A DNA stretch of 56,465 bases from Fen-999 sp044220545 (GCA_044220545.1 JBGAQX010000025.1:1-56465); one strand, 5' to 3'. Counted from the first letter of the stretch, positions 1-9,142 are shown. Notes: generated from the letters alone by a model not told the origin. Numbers and translations: made by a program.

Positions 1-1687
1 CATCATCGGCCAGCGCCGCGAGGTCACCGGACGCCGCAAGGATGGCTCGCTCTTTCCGCTCGAGCTGGCCACCAACGAGCTGGCCGACGAAACAGGCGTC
101 ACTTTCATCGGCATGCTGACCGACATCACGGACCGCAAGGGCGTCGAAGCCGCCCGCGAGGCGGCGCGCGCCGAGGCCGAGCGGCTGGCACGGACCAAGG
201 GCGAGTTCCTCGCCAACATGAGCCACGAAATTCGCACGCCGCTCAACGCCGTGCTGGGCCTGGCGCAAATCGGCATGCGCGAGAACAAGGGGCGCAGGAC
301 GGGCGAGACCTGCGAGCGCATCCTCGATGCTGGCCGGCATCTGCTCGGTGTCATCAACAGCATCCTGGACTTTTCAAAGATGGAGGCCGGCAAGCTGGCC
401 ATCGAGTCACGGTCGCTGGCGCTGGCCGCCGTCACCGACCAGATCGTCAGTCTGCTGGTCGACAGCGCCGCCGCCAAGGGCCTCGCCCTGCGCCTGGAGC
501 TCGCCGACGATCTGCCGGACTGGGTGGCGGGAGACGCGCTGCGCCTCAACCAGATACTCGTGAACCTCGTCGGCAACGCCATCAAATTCACCGCGACCGG
601 CGAAGTCCGCCTCGCCGTGACACGCGATGGCGACCTCACCTCGTTCCGCATCTCCGATACCGGGATCGGCCTGAACGCGGAGCAGATCGAGCGCCTCTTC
701 GCGCCCTTCGAACAGGCGGACGGGTCTACCACGCGCCAGCATGGCGGCACCGGTCTGGGCCTGGCCATCAGCCGCCAGCTCGCCCGCCTGATGGGCGGCG
801 ACATCGAAGTAAGCAGCGCCTGTGGGCAGGGCAGCGCCTTTACCCTGCGCCTGCCCATGCCGATCGCCGCGCCGCCCGAGCGGCCCGTGGAATCGCTACC
901 GGCGACCGGCCCGCGTCTGGCCGGCCTGCGCATTCTCGCGGCCGAAGACGTGGCGATCAACCGCATGATCCTTGCCGATCTGCTCGAGCACGAAGGCGCG
1001 CAAGTGCGGTTCGCGGCAAATGGCCAGGAAGCACTGGACCATGTGCAACGTTTCGGCGCCGATGCCTTCGACGTGGTATTGATGGATATCCAGATGCCGA
1101 TCATGGACGGTCTCGAGGCCACCCGCCGCCTGCGCGTGCTGGCGCCGACCCTGGCGGTCATCGGCCTGACCGCGCACGCCCTGGCCGATGAACGCGACAA
1201 GTCCTTCGCCGCCGGCATGGTCGATCACGTCACCAAGCCCATCGATCTCGATATCCTGATCGCCGCCATCCTGCGCCAGGTGCCTTCCCGACCGGCCTCC
1301 CGGCCCGCGCTCGACGCCGAACCGCCAACCGCCGCGCCGGCCTCCGGGACGGTCGATGCCGGTATCGACTGGGCGGCCCTGTCGGATCGCTATGACGGGC
1401 GCCAGACGTTCATCGGCAAGCTGCTGAACACCGTGGTGAGCACGCAGGCGGAAACACCGGAACAACTGCGCGACGCGGCGCAACGCGGGGACATGAGCGC
1501 CCTGGCATTCCTCGGCCACAGCATCAAGGGCGTGACCGGCAACGTCGAGGCACGGGCCCTGCACGAACTCGCCCGCCGGCTACAGGACGGCGCCCGCGTC
1601 GGCCAACCCGAGGCGGCGGGCCTTGGTTTGCAGCTCGCCGACGGCCTCGATACACTGCTGGCATCGATTCGCTCCCGCATCGGTTGA
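1..1687 (+). CDS. Hybrid sensor histidine kinase (PAS-HisKA-HATPase-REC-HPt), 5' end missing
   Basis: The open frame runs in from before the window; codons read in frame from base 2. The first residues look like the end of a PAS domain (a FPLELA strand, then GMLTDITDRKG). Then follow a HisKA domain with phospho-acceptor His in NMSHEIRTPLN (about base 225), an HATPase_c domain with DTGIGL and GGTGLGLAIS boxes, a receiver domain with phospho-Asp in VLMDIQMP (about base 1083), and a C-terminal HPt domain with HSIKG (about base 1520). This is a phosphorelay kinase able to pass phosphate His-Asp-His. The input domain and any membrane segments lie outside the window. The next gene, a REC/HD-GYP protein, starts 10 bases after the stop and is the likely partner. 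A paralogue with the same kinase core is at 25173-27446. Confidence 0.93.
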   Translation, partial: IIGQRREVTGRRKDGSLFPLELATNELADETGVTFIGMLTDITDRKGVEAAREAARAEAERLARTKGEFLANMSHEIRTPLNAVLGLAQIGMRENKGRRTGETCERILDAGRHLLGVINSILDFSKMEAGKLAIESRSLALAAVTDQIVSLLVDSAAAKGLALRLELADDLPDWVAGDALRLNQILVNLVGNAIKFTATGEVRLAVTRDGDLTSFRISDTGIGLNAEQIERLFAPFEQADGSTTRQHGGTGLGLAISRQLARLMGGDIEVSSACGQGSAFTLRLPMPIAAPPERPVESLPATGPRLAGLRILAAEDVAINRMILADLLEHEGAQVRFAANGQEALDHVQRFGADAFDVVLMDIQMPIMDGLEATRRLRVLAPTLAVIGLTAHALADERDKSFAAGMVDHVTKPIDLDILIAAILRQVPSRPASRPALDAEPPTAAPASGTVDAGIDWAALSDRYDGRQTFIGKLLNTVVSTQAETPEQLRDAAQRGDMSALAFLGHSIKGVTGNVEARALHELARRLQDGARVGQPEAAGLGLQLADGLDTLLASIRSRIG

Positions 1688-1697
1688 AGATCTTCGA

Positions 1698-2834
1698 ATG
1701 GAACCTAGCGCGCACATCCTGGTGGTCGACGATCAGGCGGACAACCGGCTGATTCTCGAAGACCTGCTCGGCGACCACTACGCCGTCCATACGGTGGTCA
1801 GCGGCGAGGAGGCCATCGACCACCTCACCCTCGGTCATCCGGCCGATCTCATCCTGCTCGACGTGATGATGCCCGGCATCGACGGTTTCGAAGTCTGCCG
1901 ACGACTGAAGGCGGAGCACCGGACGCGCGAAATTCCGGTGCTGTTCCTGACCAGCCTCGATCGGGCCGCGGACGAGGCGCACGGACTTTCACTGGGCGCC
2001 GAGGACTTCATCCACAAGCCGTTTTCGCCCCCCGTGGTACTGGCGCGGGTGCGCAACCACTTGCAGCTCGCCTCGACCCGGCGCGCCCTCGAGCGGCGCA
2101 ACGAGGACCTCGCCACCCTGGTCGCGGAACGCACCCAGGAAGTCGTCCAGAAGTCGGAAGAACTGCTGCGGCGCAGCCAGGAGGTCCTCGCGGCGCAGGG
2201 CGCCACCATCACCGCCTTCTGCTCGCTGGCCGAGGCGCGCGACAACGAAACCGGCAACCACATCCGCCGCACGCAGAACTACGTCCAGGCGCTGGCGAAG
2301 CGACTGCGCAACCACCCGCGCTTTCGCGCAGAACTCGACGAGGAATCCATCCGGCTGCTGTACCGGTCGGCGCCGCTGCACGACATCGGCAAGGTGGCCA
2401 TCCCCGACGCGATCCTCAACAAGCCGGCCAAACTGACCGCCGACGAATGGACGATCATGAAGAAGCACACCGAGTACGGCCGGGACGCCATCGTGCAAGC
2501 CGAATCGGAATTCACCCAGGCGCATTCGAGCTTCCTGCGTCTGGCGCGCGAAATCGCCTATGGCCACCATGAGCGCTGGGACGGCACCGGCTACCCCCGG
2601 GGTCTCGCCGGCGAGGATATCCCCACCTCGGCGCGACTCATGGCGGTCGCCGACGTCTACGACGCCCTGATCTCGAAGCGCGTCTACAAGCCCGCCTTCC
2701 CGCATGAACAGGCGATCGCCATGATCCTCGAGGAACGGGGCCGGCACTTCGACCCGGACGTGGTCGACGCCCTGAGCGACGCCGCCGAGGAGTTCGCCGC
2801 CATCGCCCGGCATTTCAGCGACGACCACCGCTGA
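1698..2834 (+). CDS. Response regulator with HD-GYP domain (RpfG-like c-di-GMP phosphodiesterase)
   Basis: This 378-residue protein has an N-terminal receiver domain (phospho-Asp in LLDVMMPGIDG, Lys in HKPFSPP), a helical linker and a C-terminal HD-GYP domain. The metal-binding HD pair in HDIGKVAIPD and the HHERWDGTGYPRGL box are both intact, so the protein is expected to hydrolyse cyclic di-GMP. I chose the ATG at 1698 because the receiver domain begins directly after it (SAHILVVDDQ); upstream extension only reads through the end of the kinase gene. It most likely forms an operon with the preceding hybrid kinase, which would phosphorylate it. Confidence 0.9.
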   Translation: MEPSAHILVVDDQADNRLILEDLLGDHYAVHTVVSGEEAIDHLTLGHPADLILLDVMMPGIDGFEVCRRLKAEHRTREIPVLFLTSLDRAADEAHGLSLGAEDFIHKPFSPPVVLARVRNHLQLASTRRALERRNEDLATLVAERTQEVVQKSEELLRRSQEVLAAQGATITAFCSLAEARDNETGNHIRRTQNYVQALAKRLRNHPRFRAELDEESIRLLYRSAPLHDIGKVAIPDAILNKPAKLTADEWTIMKKHTEYGRDAIVQAESEFTQAHSSFLRLAREIAYGHHERWDGTGYPRGLAGEDIPTSARLMAVADVYDALISKRVYKPAFPHEQAIAMILEERGRHFDPDVVDALSDAAEEFAAIARHFSDDHR

Positions 2835-2856
2835 ACGGCGGATCATCGAACAATCG

Positions 2857-2883
2857 GGCCGCCCGGTACGGAATGCGGCGGCC
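2857..2883. terminator. Possible hairpin between convergent genes
   Basis: A perfect 7-base inverted repeat (GGCCGCC / GGCGGCC) with a 13-base loop sits in the 53-base gap between the convergent HD-GYP gene and kup. There is no T-run, so its terminator role is only an inference from position. Confidence 0.25.
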
Positions 2884-2887
2884 GAGG

Positions 2888-4768
2888 CTACAGCGACACG
2901 CGGGTACCCAATTCCACCACCTGATTCGGTGGCAAGCGGAAGAAGTCCGCCGCCGTGCGCGCATTGCGGTAGAGCGTGGCGAACAGGGATTCACGCCAGT
3001 AGGACATTCTTCCACCCGCATCCGGAACCACGGTTTCCTTGCCAAGAAAGTAGGAGGTCACCATGGGTTCGATAACCAGGCCTTGTTCGGCGCACCGCGC
3101 CAGGGCGGCAGGAACATCCGGCTGCTCCATGAAACCGAAATGGATACCGACCCGATAGAAGCGCCGGCTCAACCGTTCCACCACCACGCGCCGTGAATCG
3201 GCAATACGCGGCACCGACTGCGCCGAGACGGTGGCGATCACCATTCGTTCGTGCAGTACCTTGTTGTGCTTCAGGTTGTGCAGCAGCGCATGGGGCACGT
3301 GATCGGCATAGGGCGTCATGAACACCGCCGTACCGGGCACAGTGAGCACATCGGGTGTTTCGATGCTCTTGATGAACTCGGCCAGGAGCAGGGCATGGGT
3401 ATCGAGCCGCTCATGAACCAGTTCCCGCCCGGCTTTCCATGTGGTCAGCAGCAGATAGACAAAGCCGCCGAAGACCAGCGGAAACCAGCCTCCGTCGATG
3501 ATCTTGGTGGCGTTGGCGGCCAGGAAGGTCAAGTCCAATGCCAGCAGCGCACCGAACACCGGCAAGGCAAGACGCCGCCGCCAGCCCCACTGATGGCGGG
3601 CCACCAAGTAGGCGAACAGCGTGGTGATGATCATGGTGCCGGTGACGGCGATGCCGTAGGCCGCCGCCAGGTTGGTCGATGACTTGAACGCCAGCACCAA
3701 CGCCACGACGCCGAGCAACATCAGCCAATTGACCCCCGGCATGTAGATCTGACCGATTTGTCGGCTGGAGGTGTGCAGCAAGTCCATGCGTGGGGCGTAG
3801 CCAAGCTGGATGGTCTGGTGGGTGATCGAATAGACGCCCGAGATCACCGCCTGCGAGGCGATCACCGTCGCCGCCGTGGCCAGGCCCACCAGGGGCAGCA
3901 GGAACCAGTCGGGCGCCATCAGGTAGAAGGGGTTCTGGATCTTGGCCGGATCCGCCAGCAGCAGGGCACCCTGACCGAAGTAGTTGAGCAGCAGCGCGGG
4001 CAGTACCAGGCAGAACCAGGCAAGCCGGATCGGCCGGCGGCCGAAATGGCCCATGTCGGCGTAGAGGGCCTCGGCGCCGGTCAGGGCCAGGAAGACGCTG
4101 CCCATGGCGAGAAAGCCCACGGTGGGATCGGCGGCCAGGAATCGAAGCGCGTGGGCGGGCCAGAGGGCCGCCAGCACCGACGGATTGGCCACGATCTGAG
4201 CAATACCCAAGGTCGCCAGGGCACCGAACCAGACGCAGGTGATGGGCCCGAAGCTGACGCCCACCTTGGCCGTTCCGTGGCGCTGAATCCAGAACAACGC
4301 CACCAGGATGCCAATGGTGACGGGAATCACGTAAGCGGCGAAGACGGGCGTCGCCACCTCGAGGCCTTCCACGGCGGAGAGCACCGAGATGGCCGGTGTG
4401 ATGAGGCCATCTCCGTAAAAGAGCGCCGCGCCGAACAGCCCCAGCAGCAGCACCCAGCGGCGCGTGGCCGCCGACAGTCTTTCCTCCGCCAGCACCCGCG
4501 CCATCAGGGCCATGATGCCGCCCTCGCCCTTGTTGTCGGCGCGCAGGATCAGGAGCACGTATTTGAAGGACACCACCACGATCAGCGCCCAGAACACCAG
4601 GGAAAGGATACCCAGCACGTTGTCCGGCGTGATGGGCACGGGATGGTGGGCGTTGCCGAACACCTCCTTGATGGCATAGAGGGGGCTGGTGCCAATGTCG
4701 CCGTAGACCACCCCCAGAGCGGCCAGGGCGAGGACGGCGGTGCTGTCTGTCTTGTCTTCCCGGCTCAT
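2888..4768 (-). CDS. kup: Low-affinity K+ uptake protein Kup
   Basis: This 626-residue multi-helix inner-membrane protein matches the usual Kup/HAK/KT length. The N-terminal family signature GVVYGDIGTSPLYAI is intact, about 12 hydrophobic segments fill the first 440 residues, and a soluble C-terminal domain follows. Kup is a K+/H+ symporter for potassium uptake. The start is supported by a GAGG ribosome-binding site six bases upstream. The gene begins 7 bases after the kdpE stop, so kdpD, kdpE and kup form one transcript. No kdpFABC genes are visible here; the context suggests that the KdpDE pair controls Kup instead. Confidence 0.95.
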   Translation of the reverse strand: MSREDKTDSTAVLALAALGVVYGDIGTSPLYAIKEVFGNAHHPVPITPDNVLGILSLVFWALIVVVSFKYVLLILRADNKGEGGIMALMARVLAEERLSAATRRWVLLLGLFGAALFYGDGLITPAISVLSAVEGLEVATPVFAAYVIPVTIGILVALFWIQRHGTAKVGVSFGPITCVWFGALATLGIAQIVANPSVLAALWPAHALRFLAADPTVGFLAMGSVFLALTGAEALYADMGHFGRRPIRLAWFCLVLPALLLNYFGQGALLLADPAKIQNPFYLMAPDWFLLPLVGLATAATVIASQAVISGVYSITHQTIQLGYAPRMDLLHTSSRQIGQIYMPGVNWLMLLGVVALVLAFKSSTNLAAAYGIAVTGTMIITTLFAYLVARHQWGWRRRLALPVFGALLALDLTFLAANATKIIDGGWFPLVFGGFVYLLLTTWKAGRELVHERLDTHALLLAEFIKSIETPDVLTVPGTAVFMTPYADHVPHALLHNLKHNKVLHERMVIATVSAQSVPRIADSRRVVVERLSRRFYRVGIHFGFMEQPDVPAALARCAEQGLVIEPMVTSYFLGKETVVPDAGGRMSYWRESLFATLYRNARTAADFFRLPPNQVVELGTRVSL

Positions 4769-4775
4769 GATGACC

Positions 4776-5462
4776 TCACAGTTGGAATCGATAGCCGATG
4801 CCGGTCTCGGTCAGGAGGTGGCAGGGGCGCGCCGGGTCTGCTTCCAGCTTCTGGCGCAGGTGGCCGACATAAACTCGCAGATAGTGGCTGCGCTCGCCGT
4901 GGCCAGCCCCCCACACCTCGCGCAACAGTTGCCGGTGTGTCAGCACCCGGCCGGCATTGGCGATCAGCACGCTGAGCAGCCGGTATTCGATGGGCGTCAG
5001 GTGGATAGGCACGTCGCCGCGCTCCACACGGCGATGCGCGTGATCCACCCGCAAGTCGCCGAACTCGACCACTGGCTCGCCGGTGGCGGCATTGGCCCGG
5101 CGCAGCATGGCCCGCAGCCGAGCCCGCAACTCGCCGACACCGAAGGGCTTGGTCAGATAGTCGTCGGCGCCGGCATCCAGGGCGGCGATCTTCTCCTCCT
5201 CCGCCGAGCGGGCCGAAAGCACCAGCACCGGTACGGCCGACCAGATCCGCAGTTCCCGAATCAGATCGGCGCCATCCCGATCCGGCAAGCCCAGGTCGAG
5301 CACAACAAGAGCCGGCATCGCGACCGCCATTCGCTCCAGGGCGTCAGCGGCCGTGCCGGCTTCGACTACCCGGGCGCCTTCTTCCTCCAGCGCGGCACGG
5401 ACGAAACGCCGGATCTGCGGCTCGTCCTCCACCACCAGGATCAGGGGAGACTCTTCAGCCAC
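4776..5462 (-). CDS. kdpE: KdpE-like response regulator (OmpR family)
   Basis: This 228-residue protein has a receiver domain (acidic pair in LVVEDEPQI, phospho-Asp in LVVLDLGLPDRDG, Lys in LTKPF) and an OmpR/PhoB winged-helix DNA-binding domain ending in ETGIGYRF. The sequence is closest in character to KdpE. The GTG start at 5462 overlaps the end of kdpD by 8 bases and has a GGAGGA site 8 bases upstream. The open frame extends further upstream but there only shadows kdpD. Phosphorylated KdpE activates K+ uptake genes; here kup follows directly. Confidence 0.9.
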   Translation of the reverse strand: MAEESPLILVVEDEPQIRRFVRAALEEEGARVVEAGTAADALERMAVAMPALVVLDLGLPDRDGADLIRELRIWSAVPVLVLSARSAEEEKIAALDAGADDYLTKPFGVGELRARLRAMLRRANAATGEPVVEFGDLRVDHAHRRVERGDVPIHLTPIEYRLLSVLIANAGRVLTHRQLLREVWGAGHGERSHYLRVYVGHLRQKLEADPARPCHLLTETGIGYRFQL

Positions 5463-6912
5463 CGTGTTCGTCCTCCATAGCCGGCGGCTGCCCGCGAGGC
5501 AGCGTGAAGACGAAGCGGGCGCCGCCCTCTGGCCGGTTCTCGGCCCGGATGCGTCCGCCATGGGCCTCGACGATGGCCCGACAGATGGCCAGGCCCAGGC
5601 CGACACCCGAGGTGGCGCCCGCCTGGCCTCCCCGCTCGAAGATGTCGAAGACCGCATCCTCGCTCCCGGCCGGCAGGCCCGGTCCCGAGTCGGCCACGGC
5701 GACCTCGACCGATTCGTTCCGGCATCGGGCCGATATGGTGATCTCTCCACCCGGAGCGTACTTGGCGGCGTTCTCCAGCAGGTTGCAGAAGACCCGCTCC
5801 AGAAGCACCGCGTCAAGCTCCAGCAGGGGCAGCTCGGCAGCCAGTTCCACGCGCACCGGCCGGCCCCGCGGCAACGATTCCATCGCCAGCAAGCTACTGC
5901 CCACCACCTCTTCCAGGGGCTGCCACTCCTTGCGCAATTTCATCCGCCCGACCTGGAGCCGGGCCATGTCCAGCAGGTTGTCCACCAGCCCGGAGAGTCG
6001 CAGCGCCTGGTCCCGCAAGGCGGCAGCGGTTTCCGCCTGGACGACGGAAAGCGGCGGCCGAGCCAGGGTCAGGGAATCGGCCAAGCCGACCAGCACCGTC
6101 AGGGGTGTGCGCAGATCGTGCGATACAGCGGACAGCAGGGCGCCACGCAAGCGCTCCGATTCCATACCGAGAGTCACCTCCTGCGCCACTTCGCCGTAGT
6201 GGATGCGCTCGATGGCGATAGCCGCGAGGGAGGCCACCGCCTCCAGCAGAGGTCGCTGCTCGGGCGAGAAAAAATGGGCCTCGGCGCCGGTGATCCGGAG
6301 CACGCCCCGGGTCTGGACCGGCGAAAGTAGCGGCAGCAGCAGGGCAGGCGCGTAGCCGCTTTCCCGGCCGGCCAGACTCATGGGAGCACCGGAATCGTAG
6401 ACCGCCCGCACATGGGGCAAGTCCTCGCCGATCGGCGGCAGGTGGAGAACGGCCTCCGCACCCACCTGCTCCGCCAGGAAGCGCCGCACGATGTCGGACA
6501 CCCGCGTCGCCAACAGGGCGCCGGAAAGTTCCCGGGCCATTTCGTAGAGCCCCCGGCTGCGCGCCTCGCGCCAATTGGCTTCCTCGGCGCGCTCCTGCAA
6601 CCGGGCGGCCAACTGGCCGATCACCAGCGCCACCGCCAGCATCACGGCAAAGGTAATGAGGTACTGGACATCGGCCACGGCCCAGGACAGGCGCGGCGGC
6701 ACGAAAAAGAAGTCGAACAAAGCCACGCTGGTAAAGGCCGCCAGCACCGCCGGGCCGCTGCCAAAGCGAACCGCCACCAGCGCCACCACCAGCAGGAACA
6801 GCATGGCGATATTGGTGGGATCGATCATGGGCAGCAGCGGCAAGGCAGCCAGCGTCGTCGCCAAGCAGGCCAGCACGGCCCATAGATAACGGATGTAACC
6901 GGTCGCCATCAT
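5455..6912 (-). CDS. kdpD: Short KdpD-type sensor histidine kinase lacking the N-terminal KdpD/USP domains
   Basis: The 485-residue protein starts at the four-helix DUF4118 membrane region (hydrophobic segments within about residues 10-110), followed by a GAF-like domain, HisKA (His in SAVSHDLRTPL) and HATPase_c (N box, DSGPGLP, GVGLGLAI). Full-length KdpD is close to 900 residues and begins with an ATP-binding KdpD domain and a USP domain; both are absent. The bases upstream belong to a different gene, so this is not a window artefact. Two adjacent ATGs (6912, 6909) are possible; the second is better spaced from AAAGGA. It overlaps kdpE. Which signal it reads without the cytoplasmic N-terminus is unclear. 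Confidence 0.9.
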   Translation of the reverse strand: MMATGYIRYLWAVLACLATTLAALPLLPMIDPTNIAMLFLLVVALVAVRFGSGPAVLAAFTSVALFDFFFVPPRLSWAVADVQYLITFAVMLAVALVIGQLAARLQERAEEANWREARSRGLYEMARELSGALLATRVSDIVRRFLAEQVGAEAVLHLPPIGEDLPHVRAVYDSGAPMSLAGRESGYAPALLLPLLSPVQTRGVLRITGAEAHFFSPEQRPLLEAVASLAAIAIERIHYGEVAQEVTLGMESERLRGALLSAVSHDLRTPLTVLVGLADSLTLARPPLSVVQAETAAALRDQALRLSGLVDNLLDMARLQVGRMKLRKEWQPLEEVVGSSLLAMESLPRGRPVRVELAAELPLLELDAVLLERVFCNLLENAAKYAPGGEITISARCRNESVEVAVADSGPGLPAGSEDAVFDIFERGGQAGATSGVGLGLAICRAIVEAHGGRIRAENRPEGGARFVFTLPRGQPPAMEDEHGG

Positions 6913-6950
6913 CGTCCTTTCGGAGTGTGGACCGATGCTAGACGCCGCCG

Positions 6951-6970
6951 AATAAAAACGGGATAAAAAT
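6951..6970 (-). promoter_or_regulatory. Putative KdpE box upstream of kdpD
   Basis: On the minus strand two copies of TTTTTAT lie 11 bases apart, ATTTTTATcccgTTTTTATT. OmpR-family regulators bind direct repeats with this spacing, and from memory the E. coli KdpE operator has the same T-rich repeat layout. The A/T-rich patch stands out in an otherwise G+C-rich stretch, 39 bases before the kdpD start, and suggests autoregulation of the kdpDE-kup operon. Confidence 0.55.
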
Positions 6971-6981
6971 CGACGCCGAAA

Positions 6982-8331
6982 TCAGGGCAAGGGTTCAACC
7001 GCGCTGGTGACGTCGAGGTGTATCACCGCGTCGAACTGCCGTGACAGCCGCATGTTGAAGTAGTGGCTGCGCCGTTCCGTCCGCGGCTCGTAGGCAACGC
7101 CCACGGCCCGCTCCAGCCTCGCCGCCGCGAAAGATTCCGCCAGGGCGGGCCGATCCCGAAACACCAGCACATAGGCCGGCAGGCCCACCCGATGCAGCAA
7201 CCCGGACCAACTGCCCGGCAGTGCCGGCCGCAGGCGCCAGACGCGGTCCGGCGCGCCCCAGCTCGTCGCGGCCCGGACCTGACCCCGATGCGTGCTGAAG
7301 CCGACCAGCACCACATCCATCCCGTGGCGCTCGCGCATCAACTGGCCGAGGCTCACCTCGCCCACCGCCGACTGATCGGTGGCGCGGGCGTCGCCCTGAT
7401 GGATGTTCTGCGCCCAGACGACCACCTTGCCGCGCGGCCCCAGCCGTTCGAGCACCTGATGAATGGTGTCCGCCATGTGTTGTTCGCGCAGGTTCCACGC
7501 CGACACGTCCTGTCGGTACGTCGCCCGGTAGTAGGCCTCGCCGTCCTTCACCACGCGGGCGCTCTGCCAGGCGGCAAAGTCGTCCTCGTCGGCACTGGCG
7601 GAGGTGGCCGGCGCCAGTTCGTCCAGTTGCGCCTGGGCACCCTCGGCGCAGGATGGCGCGCGCCCGGACTCGACGTCGCGACCGTAGAGCAGGGGCTCCG
7701 GCAGGTAGTTGTCGAAGCAGGCGTAGCGTCGCCGGGCCAGGGCGGCGGCGGCGATCGATTGCCGTGCCACATGGCGCACCACGGCGTCGGCCGATTCCGG
7801 CACGCTGTAAAGGTCCATGCCGACGACGCGCACCCGGCGCCCGAGCGAACGCCCGGCGTTCAAGCCGCGCAGCTCGTCGAGAAAGTCGCGTACCGCGTCG
7901 TTGCGCCACATCCAGCGCGGGAAGCGCACCATGCCGGCCAGCGCCGCCCGCGCGTCGGCACCGCCGCCGCCGACATAGGCATCCAGGCGGCGGACCGGCT
8001 CCCAGGGCGCCTCGAGGATGACGGCGGCGTAGCCTTTGTCCTCGATCAGGCGCCGGGTGATGCGGGCGCGTTCGCGGTGGAACTCGCGGCTGCCGTGCGT
8101 CGCTTCGCCCAGCATTACCACGCGGGCATCGCCAATCGCCGCCAGCAGTCCATCGTAGTCGCCGGCGGCACCGACGATCGGCTGGGCCGACGCGCGAGCG
8201 GCGGCGACGATGGCCGCCGGCGTCGGCTCGGCAGAGGCGGCCAAAGTACTCTCAGCCCACGCAAACCCCATTGCCAAGACGGCGCAAGCCACGCCAATCA
8301 ACCTGCTGCTGCATCCCATGTGTCGATCCAC
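6982..8331 (-). CDS. Erythromycin esterase family protein, exported
   Basis: The 449-residue protein has an N-terminal signal peptide (hydrophobic run at about residues 10-30, cleavage plausible near TLAASAE). It then shows the erythromycin esterase family fold signature: LGEATHGSREFHRERARITR carries the His/Glu cluster, and EAPWEP, GMDLYS and WAQNIHQGD follow. Many chromosomal members of this family do not inactivate macrolides and have unknown substrates, so no resistance role should be assumed. It lies 69 bases upstream of kdpD on the same strand, but a separate promoter with a KdpE-like box lies between them. It is divergent from the hydrolase gene at 8393. Confidence 0.82.
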   Translation of the reverse strand: MDRHMGCSSRLIGVACAVLAMGFAWAESTLAASAEPTPAAIVAAARASAQPIVGAAGDYDGLLAAIGDARVVMLGEATHGSREFHRERARITRRLIEDKGYAAVILEAPWEPVRRLDAYVGGGGADARAALAGMVRFPRWMWRNDAVRDFLDELRGLNAGRSLGRRVRVVGMDLYSVPESADAVVRHVARQSIAAAALARRRYACFDNYLPEPLLYGRDVESGRAPSCAEGAQAQLDELAPATSASADEDDFAAWQSARVVKDGEAYYRATYRQDVSAWNLREQHMADTIHQVLERLGPRGKVVVWAQNIHQGDARATDQSAVGEVSLGQLMRERHGMDVVLVGFSTHRGQVRAATSWGAPDRVWRLRPALPGSWSGLLHRVGLPAYVLVFRDRPALAESFAAARLERAVGVAYEPRTERRSHYFNMRLSRQFDAVIHLDVTSAVEPLP

Positions 8332-8392
8332 CGAGTCGGCCGGGTATCATTCGAATCATAGTTCCAATCGAGCGCGGACATTGAAGACCTCC

Positions 8393-9064
8393 ATGAAGCT
8401 GCGACATACCGAAGTCGGTCTGCCCGCCGGTGAGAACTGGCTTGACGGCATCCTGGCCCATTCCCCAGCCGCGCCCGGTCTGGTCGTCCTTGCGGAACGC
8501 AGCGGCAGCACGCTGACCACCGCCCGCGGCGCCTTCATCAATAGCGCCTTGCATGAAGCCGGTTTCGCCACCCTGCACCTCGGTCTGCTCAGCCACGACG
8601 AAGAGCGCCGCGCACCGGACACATGGAACCAGGTACCGACGCTGACTGCCCGTCTGGCCGCCGTGCTCGAGTGGATACGGCACCAGCCGGCGCTCCGGGA
8701 CATGCCGCTGGGCATCGCCTCGCGGGAAGCGGCGGCGGCGGCGATGATCCGTGTGGCCGTGCGCGGCCCGGCCTCGCTGCGCGCGCTGGCCTGCCGTGGC
8801 GGGCGCCCGGACCTGGCCGGCATGGAGCCGCTGCGCTCGCTCGCCCTGCCCTTGCTGCTGGTCGCCGGCGAGCGTGACGGCGAGGCGGGGCAACAGAATC
8901 GCCAGGTACACGACGTGCTGGTCGGCCCCAGGGAACTGGCCGTGGTACCCGGGGCGTCGCACAGCTTCGAGGAACCGGGGACTCTCGACGAAGCCAGCCG
9001 GCACATCGTTCGCTGGTTTCGCCGCTGGCTCGCGACCGAGCCAGCCGACCGTTGTTCGACCTGA
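8393..9064 (+). CDS. Dienelactone-hydrolase-like alpha/beta hydrolase with altered nucleophile elbow
   Basis: This 223-residue protein resembles the alpha/beta hydrolases often found fused to or beside phosphoribosyltransferases: ACRGGRPDLAG, LLLVAGERDG (acid region) and VVPGASHSFEEPGTL (His region) are all present. The nucleophile elbow reads GIASREAAAAA, where relatives from memory have G-A-S-T-G. The serine is kept but the following glycine position is Glu, which may alter or abolish catalysis. I chose the ATG at 8393 because the family sequence begins there. No phosphoribosyltransferase gene is adjacent. The function is unknown. Confidence 0.75.
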   Translation: MKLRHTEVGLPAGENWLDGILAHSPAAPGLVVLAERSGSTLTTARGAFINSALHEAGFATLHLGLLSHDEERRAPDTWNQVPTLTARLAAVLEWIRHQPALRDMPLGIASREAAAAAMIRVAVRGPASLRALACRGGRPDLAGMEPLRSLALPLLLVAGERDGEAGQQNRQVHDVLVGPRELAVVPGASHSFEEPGTLDEASRHIVRWFRRWLATEPADRCST

Positions 9065-9127
9065 CATCCTGGCATGACCGAATTCATCGGAAAAACATGC
9101 GCTTACCTGCTCAAGGGACTTTCGAAC

Positions 9128-9142
9128 CTGACAAATTGTCAG
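9128..9142. promoter_or_regulatory. Perfect palindrome, possible activator-binding site
   Basis: CTGACAAATTGTCAG has two perfect 7-base arms around a central A. Its centre is about 110 bases upstream of the predicted start of the sigma-54 transcript. That is the usual distance for an NtrC-family upstream activator site, and an NtrC-family regulator is encoded at 16862-18193. No T-run follows, so it is unlikely to be a terminator for the hydrolase gene. Confidence 0.45.

Noticed and set aside
3758..4975. 405-residue plus-strand frame opposite kup
   Set aside because: It is a Gln/His/Gly-rich shadow of kup with no recognisable domain.
5463..5816. N-terminal extension of kdpE
   Set aside because: Those codons lie entirely within kdpD, and the receiver domain starts just after the GTG at 5462.
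6982..8331. Macrolide resistance gene
   Set aside because: The family match is to the erythromycin esterase superfamily, but chromosomal members often have other, unknown roles; no mobile element is nearby.
9128..9142. Terminator of the hydrolase gene
   Set aside because: The palindrome has a one-base centre and no following T-run; it suits an operator better.
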